A stretch of 64,000 nt of DNA from Lichenostomus cassidix (taxonomy: Eukaryota > Chordata > Aves > Passeriformes > Meliphagidae): the NCBI GenBank assembly GCA_008360975.2, contig CM039211.1, positions 18,448,943 to 18,512,942 of the forward strand. The letters are read 5' to 3'. The notes below the pieces were generated by a model. That model searched no databases. It was not told the DNA's origin and saw only the letters and a list, made by a program, of their open reading frames with translations. Below are positions 1-10,021 of this stretch, in pieces. Position numbers and translations under genes: made by a program. Position 1 is the stretch's first letter; every line of letters starts with the position of its first letter.

Positions 1-339
1 TACACACAGTAGAGAAGGAGATTTTCTTGTTGCAGAAATAGAAAAAAGGATGGGAAAAACATTCAGGGGCCAGGATGCAGCGTAGAAGGGACTCAGATGT
101 GGGACAAACGTGATGTGATCTTTGCTTCATTTTATAGTTAGAAGTATGATGCGAAACTGCCAGCAGAATTACATTTAGAATTGGAAATTGCCATGTCTAC
201 CTGTAGAAAACAAGCCGACTGAGGTAGCAGATGAAGTCTCTGGAATATATATGGTCTGATCTATAGAGTTAGGTCCAGCAGAAAGATTTTATGATTGATC
301 TTCTGCTTGAAGTGACACTGTTTGACTGCAGAACAGTAG
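1..339. other. Unassigned sequence, possibly more of the same old CR1
   Basis: No reading frame, microsatellite or recognisable repeat is visible. It directly precedes an old CR1 fragment in which the upstream ORF2 region would be expected here, so it may be highly decayed CR1. That is inference from position only. Confidence 0.3.
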
Positions 340-1535
340 AGATACCCATGTCAATGAAAGGTAGTCAGGAACAAACATGATACAATCTGTCCAACAGAAA
401 TTTTGTTAACAAATTTTAGAAGAGTGACACAGGAGTACAAAAAAATATAGGTTGCATTAAATACATTGGCAAAAATTAAGAAAAGAGGATTGCCAAGGAT
501 GGTTTCAGTCATGTTAAATAGCCACTTTGGCAACATGTATTTTTTGAACAAAGAATTAGTAATGAGCTTATCTCACCTGATTTCAAGAAAACATATCATA
601 GAGTGGTAGCTCATGGCCAGGTTAAGATGATGGCAATGGTCATTACTACAGGAATCATTAGAAAGACAAGAGGGAATGGCAACACTCTACGAACAGCACT
701 GCGCAGAAGCTACTGGTGGAGTCCTCATTGGTTTCCACAGACTGATCTCAGACACTAATGACTTGGAACAAGAAATGAGAATGTAATAATTAAATTTACT
801 CATACTGCAAATTTGAGCAGCATCATCAATATACAGGAGAATCAGAATACCATACAGGAAGAACTAAGTGACCTGGTCAAGGGAGCTAACTGAGAAGGGA
901 TAAAATTTAATCATGCAAAGTGCCATCTCATGCATTTGGCAAGATCCATTAATATAAACAGAGAACTCATCAACTGAAAGTGACAGAGAATAAGGAAGAT
1001 TTAGTGTTTTAATCAATCACAGTAGGACTATGACCCTCAAATGTTGCTGTTGCCATGAAAATAAATGTATCAGGTGAGGTATTCCCACTCAAGACAGGGA
1101 ACTTATAAATCCCACTGAATAAAGCTCTTGATGAGCTCTTGCATGGTCACACACAAGCAAGAAAGATGAACTTAGGCTGGAGAAAGTGGCAATTAGTGCT
1201 ACTAAGATGATCAGAGGCATGACAAGCCCATCTTACACAAGAAAAGTATAGGCACTTGGGTTGTTTAGCCTCGCCACACAGGGGAAGAAAACAGGGTATA
1301 ATTGCCCTCTCTAAAAAATACCAGGGAAGAGAAGAGCTATTAAAGCCAAAAGGTAGTGTTAGAACAAGAACAAATGAGTGTAAGCAGTCATGAATAAGTA
1401 TGGGCTAAAATTAAATGAAGGTTTGTGTGAGTGAGGTACTGGGACTGCAGTTACCGGATCGAAACAGAGGGCCAAAATTTAATTAGGTTTGAAATGAAAC
1501 TTCACACATCTCTGAATGAGATTATGTGGTGTGTT
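340..1535 (+). mobile_element. Ancient CR1-like LINE fragment (ORF2 3' part and 3' UTR)
   Basis: The plus strand follows the order of an old CR1 element of the kind shared by birds, turtles and crocodilians. It begins in the reverse transcriptase region, including a stretch resembling the usual 'gtggagtcctca' (730-790). It then passes through a motif near 895-945 resembling 'aaatttaatcatgcaaagtg...catgcatttgg', 'actatgaccctcaaatg' near 1027, and 'atgatcagaggcatga' plus 'ttgggttgtttagcct' near 1206-1270. After these come 'aataccagggaagagaagagct', 'agaacaaatgagtgtaagc', and a 3' UTR-like tail near 1480-1535. All reading frames are broken by stops and indels, so it is dead. Bases 1-339 may be a further diverged part of the same copy, but I cannot align them. 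Recognition is from memory of the family, not a search. Confidence 0.8.
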
Positions 1536-4500
1536 TTCTGGTGTTAAAAATGGACCAGACTCAGAAGCTCTCTTCCATTTCTGTGGTTTTTGCTGCTATT
1601 TTTGACAATAGGAACATATGGCTGATATTACAGTCATACAAGTTTTTAAGGCCCGCTTTATGTGTTATCGGTGTGTGCAGAGGATTTTTATATTCTGTAG
1701 ATTTCTTCAATGTGTTCATGGAGCCACAGAAAAAGCTTATGAGGGAAATTAATATGGACCACCTGTTCAGCCTATCCCATCACCAATGTCAAATTCTTAA
1801 ACGTTCTGCACATTTATAGTCACATATTTAAGGATTCTGTCACTTTACCTGAGAGACTATTTCAAGGTCCAGTTGATCTTTCTTAGTAGCAATTCCAAAA
1901 TTACACTTTCCTGAGAACAATTCCAAATTTACGCTTTCCTTTGCAGTTATTACCCTATTCTTAACTATTTTCTGGAGGTGCAAAACATTTCATCTGCTTC
2001 TCAACATTTAATGAGTATTTAGTAATTTATATTTCCCTCATAACATATATTGCCATCCATCATTACTACAGCTCTTGATATAGTTTTTCTAATTCTGTTG
2101 GCAAAGAAATCAATTATATTCTGCCCAATAGTGCTCAGGGGGTAGGAGAATGCATGTGTTGAACATTTCACTTTGAAAAATTTTTACTATTTTAAAAAAT
2201 GTAATACTGAGACTTTTGCTTTTTCAAGTTAAATGCAGACCCTGGTGAGTTCTGAGACTGTCACCTGCACCACAAAGGAGAGTTTTCCTCCAAAATGACC
2301 TGTGTGATTTCACTGATGGAAGCCCTGGTCTGATATTGCTGGCATCTTTTCCCGAAATACCTGGAGTTGACCTGGAAGCACCTCTTTCTCACAGACATTG
2401 TGCTGGAACAAGTCAAAAAACTGTCTCTTCTCATGATAGTACTCTGAAAGAAATAAGAAAAAAGGAGAGCCTTTTATATGTTTTGAGTTCTTATATTGTT
2501 ATTCTTTGTTTAAAAATATACATGAACACTGCTGTATTATGAACACAGTCATGCAAGAGCACTGGGAAAGGGGGAGAGGGAGCAGCTCATTCTCCCTTTA
2601 TCTGGGCCATTGCAGAAGCCAGAACTGAGCTCACCTTCCACTTTAAGGGCCTGAAGCAGCAATGGCAGCATTGGCCAAAACCCAGACACACTCAAAAGTA
2701 AGGATCTCAGGTGTATCTGTTCATTTTCTCCCTGAAAATGGTTTAGAAGCTCATGACAGTGCAGTAGATGTTAATAAATAAGAATACTGAGACATTTCTT
2801 TATATTATCCTCTGAATTTTATAAAGCACAAAAGCCAGCTTCTCTTCTTTTAACTCTCTTCTTTGAGCCGTTCAGAAGAGCTACAAACAATTAATCTCAC
2901 AGTGTACTTAAAAGTACCAGAAAGGTTTTGTTTTACGTGAAAAAATAAATATTCTGCTGCATATGCATTTACTATACAGGACACACAGACTTCTAGATTT
3001 ATGTTTTCCTTCCTAGAGCCTTCGTAGGTAATTACTTCAAGTAGATATGTAAAGGGCATTTTTCAGAAAAAATTGTTATACTTTCAGATACAAGTCAATG
3101 AACAATAGTTGATGTTTAAGAAAATAAATGTTTAAAATATTAGTTCATATTTTCTAGCCTCTAAACTAGCAGCTTTAACATTGTTGAAAACCTTCCCATA
3201 CAATTTCTTTATTTTATGAATTACCTTTTCTTTACTTTGCATTTTACACCAAATTCCAGTTTGATTGGTGTCTACCAGAAGACAGACAAATTTAACCATT
3301 GAGAGAAAAAAAATGTTTTTTATAACTATTTTAAATTTTTTGATGACTGGACTGCAAAAATTTAAAGATACAAGGCTTTTTATTTATAATATTACCAATG
3401 AAAGCAGGTCCTGATACACTTGTTAGCAGTGATTAAACTATATTTCCCCCATATCCTCATTCAGCTCCATGTGATTACTCACCGACTAAAATACTTAATT
3501 GTGTGTGGAATGTTAGTAAAGTCTTGGCATAATCAATTAAGTTGCAAAATATAGGGGAACTAGAGAATTATATTTCTTGTTTCCTTTAGACTACAGCTGA
3601 TTTTTACAAATGACTGAGGATGAGTTTTGTCCCCTCCTTGAGGGATTAGGAGTGTTTAAATTTTCTGCTAACTTTGTTGCTTTTTTGTTTATTTATAGCA
3701 CAATGGGAGACGTGTCTCTGACAACCAGCAAGTCTCTAAATTTTATGCAATAAGCGCATAAATCTGACTGCACGTTTTACTTTTCTGGAAAACAATAGAT
3801 GTTCTATGAATCAAGCCAAGAGTGTTGTGACCTGACTTTTTCAAAGGGAATGTGTTAGACCTAGATTTTCCATTAATGGAATGCCTTGGGAAAAACATCT
3901 TTACAGCAATCCATCTTATATGCACTGGCAAGGAAAAATGGTTGATTTATGCATATGTAGATCAGAAAGCGATTGCTTAATCGTTTTTGTTTCTGAGTTG
4001 TTGGTTCAGATCCAACAAGCCATCCCTGAGATTTAAACATCTCTAATTTTTGCTGAGACTTGTGGTAGCTTCCTGGATGATTCTGATACTAAAATCTTGA
4101 AGTAAGTAATTGCTCTGTTCTATCCTAGGCAAAAGATAGCTGGTCTGCAGTAGTCTGATAACATACAGTATCCAGAGGAATTGCAGACTTCAAAAGATGG
4201 ATATCTCCACATTAGAAACTACATTTCCTATTCAGAATTCCAGGTATTAATTTAAGGTGGTTTAGTGCTTGATTAGGTGTCTATGCATATACTTTAATCA
4301 AATTCTAATTATTCATTCAGAAAAAAACGAGCTATTCTTAAAAATTCAGTAATAGAGCTGAATAAATTATATAGTGTAAGAACAACATGTACATGAATAA
4401 TACAGAAAATGTGCCAATAAATACAGATACAGAAATTACATGCAGTAGTGCTTATACTATGATACTTTGTTCGTTGGTAGATGCCTTCTGTTTTTCAGAC

Positions 4501-5911
4501 TTAACAAATCAGCTATCCTTGTGGCTGTCCTTAGTCACCCAATGCCTTCCTTAACTAAAACAAAGACCTTGACTGCCATGTCCTACCAGAAAACAAAATT
4601 GTCATTCTACCTTTGGAACTTTATCATCTAGATCATTACTACTAACATCATGTTAGTTTCTTTCAAGGAAAAATATGATGATGTCATGAAAGGCCCAAAA
4701 TGACTTTAAGATGGAAGAGGAAATTGGAAAATCACAGGACTCCTTAGTCAAAGAATGGAGTGTCAAAGACACCATTTACATGCTACAAAGCTCATTGCTG
4801 ACAGAAGATGGCCTCTGGCAATGCTGCCACCAGCACCTCTTCCTTGTTTATCAGAAGGAGCCAAGTTTTGCTATGAAATATTCATTTCTGGTAGATCCAG
4901 CTGCTCAACACTGTCAAGAGGATGTCTGTCAGCCTTGGAGGCAGCTGTACGTGTAAATTAATCACTCTGGCTTTATTAACAGCAAATGCGTCTCTCTAAC
5001 ACAGCTTATTTTGTTTTTAAAGGAAACAAGTCTGTCACTTTTCTGTCCACGTCACTAAACACAGGAGTACAGATGAACTAGGCGCAGCAGATTTTGCAGG
5101 AGATATTTTTTCATCACTTGATATCAGAAGGGTTAAGAGCAACAGGACAAAAAGATGTCTCTCGCTAGTGGACAAAGTAAAGCTGGTTTGCAATTTTTTG
5201 GCTCATCTTATGATTCAATCTTTCCAGCAAGTCTTTTGCTCAGATTGAATCAGATTGGCTGAGTTCCTGTTGGTAGTCCAAGCAAAGATTCTGGCACAAA
5301 ACATCTTCTCCAGAATTAGATCTGAAACTTCTGTTAGGAACTTTAAAAATTTGTACTGAGAAGTCATGGTCTCTACTGAGTTAAAAAGTTGAACAAAACA
5401 AAACCAGTTTTAAAGTATTAGGTTCAGCAATGATACTGCAGCAAAAGAAGAACCTTCACAAGTGAAAAGGCTCATTGTTTTCCTTCAAAACTTAAAAATA
5501 AACTCCCAGTTCTTGATGATTTTATGCCTCTAAAACTGTGGAGCAGTTTTGAGTCTTTACCTGTACAATTTGTTGTTTGGAAGCTGCATCTTGGCTGTGT
5601 GGACACCCCTAAATCACACTGATTTCTGCAGAAGTAAGACAGAGGGATCTGAACCCAATGACACAAGGTCTTTGCATTCTTTCTTCCCAGAGCAACCTCT
5701 AGTCAATGGAAAAGTGCAAAGGGAAACTGGGTTCACTTCCCAGGTATGCCACAGAGGAGGAACTACTGGATCCCTTCAGTTTCTTGCTAGAGTCTTCATG
5801 TAAGCAGTTTCTAAAGCATCCTGTCCAAAATGGAAAGCAGTGATACAATCAGGTGAGCCCTATGGGGAAAATTAATATTTTACAGTGGAAAAAATGATTT
5901 CTGCAAAGTAA
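1536..5911. other. Unique AT-rich non-coding sequence
   Basis: I see no gene or recognisable repeat. The longest frames are about 80 codons. Two overlapping plus-strand frames at 4711-4961 occupy the same short TA-poor patch, which suggests chance rather than coding. There is no convincing promoter, and any splice-like signals are isolated. Confidence 0.6.
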
Positions 5912-6090
5912 TCCTCTCCTCTCCTCTCCTCTCCTCTCCTCTCCTCTCCTCTCCTCTCCTCTCCTCTCCTCTCCTCTCCTCTCCTCTCCTCTCCTCTCCT
6001 CTCCTCTCCTCTCCTCTCCTCTCCTCTCCTCTCCTCTCCTCTCCTCTCCTCTCCTCTCCTCTCCTCTCCTCTCCTCTCCTCTCCTCTCCT
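5912..6090. repeat. Perfect (CTCCT)n / (AGGAG)n pentanucleotide microsatellite
   Basis: Thirty-five uninterrupted CTCCT units span 5916-6090, preceded by a partial unit TCCT at 5912-5915. The other strand is a pure purine tract (AGGAG). Because a 5-bp unit shifts frame evenly, all minus-strand frames across it stay open and encode repeating Arg-Gly-Glu peptides. The frames at about 5849-6121 are therefore artefacts, not genes. A perfect array of this length is probably recently expanded and likely varies in length between individuals. A long homopurine-homopyrimidine tract can adopt triplex (H-DNA) structure. Confidence 0.99.
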
Positions 6091-6135
6091 TTGTTTCAAA
6101 TAAGAAAAAGTTGTCCACCACTTTTCATATGGCCT
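6091..6135. repeat. Local dispersed repeat, copy 1
   Basis: Bases 6091-6117 are identical over 27 bp to 7537-7563. Similarity then continues, with mismatches, through the shared 'atggcct' and probably about 35 bp further with an indel ('taccagttcccacag' against 'taccaattctcccag'). This copy directly abuts the right end of the (CTCCT)n array. The element type is unknown. Confidence 0.8.
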
Positions 6136-9100
6136 TAGAATTATCTACCAGTTCCCACAGTATCACTGGACACTTGCTAAAAATCACTGGGTTAGATAAG
6201 ATTCAATGCTAGAATTCACTTTGGCTTCATTTATTTTTCCCTCTCTGACAAAACTTTGACAAGCTTCCCAAGTCCTAAAACTGTGAATAGAAGTAAGTAC
6301 TGCCATTAAGATTTGAAGATAAAAAGCAAAGAGAGAGATCAGGAAGCCAAATTGCTCCTGGAGAGGCATGCAAGCCCACTGAGTCAAGTGCTCAGCAGTT
6401 ATTGTGAAGTGACTGCTGGTTGGATTTGTTTGTGTTTTTTGTTTGGGGGATTTTTTGTACAACAAGCCAAGCAGGTAGTAAACACAAAGTTGTACCATTT
6501 CACTTTTGCTAAGAAGAAACAGGAGCTCCTTGTTCATAGATGAGAAAGCCGTCAGGCGGCAAAAGGGTGAATTTTGCAAAACCTCTTGATGCACTCTTCT
6601 TAGAGATCACATCATTTTACACTTCTTTACCTGCCCACAAATCTCCAATTTCTCTTTGCACATTCAGCCACTGCTCAGTCATGGGGTGGCACTGGAGGTT
6701 GTTCAAGAGACTCCTTTGTATTTTCACTTGATACCATAATCATTGTGTCTTTATCTACTGGATTTGAAGTCACCATGTCAAGTATTGATTTCTAGCATCA
6801 CATACTGGGTGGTGACTTAAACCATTCAATCATCCTTAATAGCCAATTCTACACATTTCTCTGCTGTCTCTCCCTATTGCTAACTGCAGAAGGACCCACA
6901 ATAAAATTGCTAGCACTTCTCTCTGGATTTACACAGCTTATACTGAAGTAATGTGGATTCCTCAAATGCAGATTGCCATAGTTTATCAAAAGCTGAAAAC
7001 TGGGACACAGTAAGGAAAGAAAAGAACTTTCAGGTATAACAATCTCAGGTATAATGAACAGGCTGATATAATTACTAGTAATTTTTCAAGTAATAAGAGG
7101 TCAAAGTTCCCAAGGAAATGATATTAATTTCTTGAATGCATCCATTCTCTAAAATGTTTTTGTTACATCAAACAGAATTTCACACACCAAAGTTTATAGC
7201 AGCATTGCAGTTGCCAGGAATACGATACCTTAATCTTATATTTTCAAATAAATAAACCAGGAGTCTTAATCCCAGTGGTATGGCTCCTGTGTGCAGAGCT
7301 GGGCATTCCTGGAAGGAAAAGTCATGGAGTGGAGATATCTGCAGTTTGCAGTGCCAGGGCAGGGAGCTGCAGTCTGCCAGGTGGGCTGGGTGCCTGTCAG
7401 ACACTTGGAGAAGGAGCCCTGAGGTGGGAACAGGGTCTTCATCCCCCTTGCAGCATTGCACCAACCGGCTGCCCAGCACTGGGAATGAGACACCTCTACA
7501 TTCATTTGTGCTCAAGGGAAAGGACTGTGGTAGTTCTTGTTTCAAATAAGAAAAAGTTGTCCAACAGTTTCCTATGGCCTGACAAGCTTTCTTGTTGACA
7601 AAAGATGTACCAATTCTCCCAGCAGAACAAGGCCTTTTTCAACCCTTTTATAATGCTGCCTCGCTGTTACCTTCCCTCAAGAGAAAAGTGGGTGTATATT
7701 GTCTTAATTTGGGATTTAGCATAGACTTCCCTTTATTTTCCTTCTAACTAGCAGGCTTTTTTGTTTGACATACACCATAATATTACTAAAAAAAATATTT
7801 GAGATTCATGGGGGAATTTAAGGCAGAGAGAAATCAGATGGGAGAGAAATCTACAGACATAACTCTGCAGGTGTCTTGCTATAGCACCACTCTTGAAATA
7901 AAAAAACTGTTAGGTTGCATCGGATATCTTCACTATCTAACCAATAAAGGAGCTAGAGCAGCTGGGATCTAATCTCACTATTTCCATGGGATTGTGTGTG
8001 GGGAGTACAGACGGCTTTAACAACGACCGTGAAGTCAGCCATTCATTCCTTACCATGCACTATATACTTCTTTTCCATTACAGCAAGCAGTAACAACAAA
8101 CTAGTTAACAACCGGTTTCTTACCCTAGATTGACATAGCCTGATATTTCCTTAGTGGGTATCTGACAAAACACAGAGACAACCTCGACCAGTGCACATCA
8201 AGATTGACAATTAAGCATAAAGAACTGTTAGCAGGATGCTAAGAAAAAAAAAAAAAAGGTTATTTTGAAGAGTGTAAATGTCCTTCTTCTTTGCTTATAT
8301 TCTCTAAAAGGGCTCTTTCAGCCTTTCTCATTTCTCTAGAAGCTGTTATACAAGTCTCCCCTCCATCCCTCTGTGGTCTTTGGACCTCCCCAGAGACTGA
8401 AGATTAGACTGATTCTGCTGTTCTGTGAACTCCTGAGGAAAAGCTCCTTACATATATGTAGATTAATGCTGAACTTCAACTGATGTCTATAGAGTTCAAA
8501 CACTTATAGCAGGACTCTTGTCAAATCTTCCATGGACACATTAACTTTATTACAGGTATCTTATCTTGTATACATGGTTCAGGCACCACTATTTATAATA
8601 GAAAAACTTCTGAATTATAGTGGCATATAAAAGTAAGAGACAAACTCTTTAAAAACATGTAAGCACTCTCAACTTGAGTATTTTCCATTGTCTATTGAAG
8701 TTGAAGGAGAAATAGTAAGCTCTGGATCAAATCTGGCGAGGCAGGAAATGAAAACTCCTTAAAAGGAAAAAAATGAAAAAAATTATGATAGTCTATGTCA
8801 AGGAGTGACAGAATTCAGGAAGTTATTCCTTGAGTTTTTAAACAAACATGCCAATACACCCAATTCAATGTCACTATCTCAGTACATTGCTGGTGTTTCC
8901 AGTGGTGTTCTGTTTGCATTGTTTTGTTTTTATTTTTATTTTTGTTTGTTTGTTTTGTTTTTTTAAATCTTAGTGATTAATGATGCTTGCTGTCAGGAGA
9001 CAGAAGCTCTAATGCAAAGCTGGGATAGTCCAGCTGTAACTCAGAGCAGGCAAAACTAAGATGTATGACTCCCTCTTCACTAAGTGTAATAGAAGTTATT

Positions 9101-9224
9101 AACTGAGCCTTGTGAAATATTAGGATGCAGAGTTTATATCTGCTTTTATGCATTGTGCTTTTCTGTCATTTAGCGCACCAGCAGATAATTTATATAAAAA
9201 TGTTTAAGGTAAGGCCTCTTATTT
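6136..9224. other. Mostly unique AT-rich sequence with a GC-richer islet
   Basis: No gene is supported. A 136-codon minus-strand frame (6184-6594) and overlapping frames on both strands at 7180-7598 are present. The latter coincide with a GC-richer islet at about 7270-7500, where stop codons are rare in every frame. T-rich sequence with scattered G occurs at 6425-6455 and 8920-8965. A perfect palindrome AACCGGTT lies at about 8110-8117. Confidence 0.55.
7537..7580. repeat. Local dispersed repeat, copy 2
   Basis: This is the partner of the 6091-6135 copy in the same orientation, about 1.45 kb away. It is not flanked by the pentanucleotide array. The pair could be a small local duplication or two fragments of an interspersed repeat I do not recognise. 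Confidence 0.8.
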
Positions 9225-10021
9225 CAGAAGGTCCTGCAGCAATACCTAGACAAATTAGAGGGCTGGGCAATCAACAAGCCCTTGTGAAGTTTAACAAGGG
9301 CAAGTGCCAGATTCAGCACCTGGGATGCACAGACTGGGTAAGGGATGCTGGAAAGCAGCGCTACAGAAAGGGACCTGGGGGTCCTGGTCGATGGTGAGTT
9401 GAGCATGAGCCAGCAGTGCCCTGGCAGCCAGGAGGGACAACTGTGTCCTGGGGGACATCAGGCACAGCATTGCCAGCTGGACAAGGGAGGGGATTGTCCT
9501 GTTCTGCTCTGCACTGGGACAGCCTCAGCTCAAGTGCTGGGGGCAGTTTTGGGCGGCATTAAAAAAGACATTAAACTCTTGTAGTGTGTCCAGAGTGCAA
9601 TGAAGATGGTGCAGAACCCTGACCTGCAGCTGAGGTCATTTGGTCTGTTCAGCCTGGAGAGGAGGAAACTGAGGTGAGACCTCATTGGGGTCTGCAACTT
9701 TCTCACAAGGGGAAGTAGAAAGGCAGGCACTAATCTCTTTTGTCAGGTGACCAGTGACAGGACCCAAGGGAATGGCCTGAAGTTGTGTCAGGGGAGCTTT
9801 AAGTTGGACTTTAGGAAAAGGCTCCTCCCCTAGGTGGTGTCTGGGCACTGGAACAGGCTCCTCAGGGCAGTGGTCACAGCACCAAGGCTGACAGAGCTCA
9901 AGAAGCATTTGAAAATTCTCAAGCACATGGTGTAATTCTTGGGGATGTCCTGTGCAAGGCCAGGAGTTGCACTTTGGTAGATCCTTTCCCCCTCAGAATG
10001 CTCCATGATTTTGTGATTCTT
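9225..10021 (+). mobile_element. CR1 LINE, 5'-truncated 3' fragment
   Basis: The sequence reads as the 3' part of a CR1 element in sense orientation. In order: 'gtcctgcagcaatacctaga', 'gggctgggcaatcaacaa', 'gtttaacaagggcaagtgcc', 'agcagcgctacagaaaggga', 'ctgggggtcctgg', 'ttcagcctggagaggagga', 'cactggaacaggctcctcag', and finally 'atgattttgtgattct', a variant of the CR1 octamer-like 3' end. The 5' truncation is typical of target-primed insertion that stopped early. Reading frames are interrupted, so it is inactive. Short frames at 9125-9926 on both strands are shadows of this repeat. Confidence 0.95.

Noticed and set aside
5849..6121. 90- and 75-codon minus-strand frames with repeating Arg-Gly-Glu
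   Set aside because: They are the translation of the (AGGAG)n microsatellite; a stop-free pentamer leaves every frame open.
6184..6594. 136-codon minus-strand frame next to the microsatellite
   Set aside because: Opposite-strand frames overlap and no family resemblance was found; chance is adequate.
7180..7598. Four overlapping frames of 79-121 codons on both strands
   Set aside because: Simultaneous open frames on both strands in a GC-richer islet indicate shortage of stop codons rather than coding.
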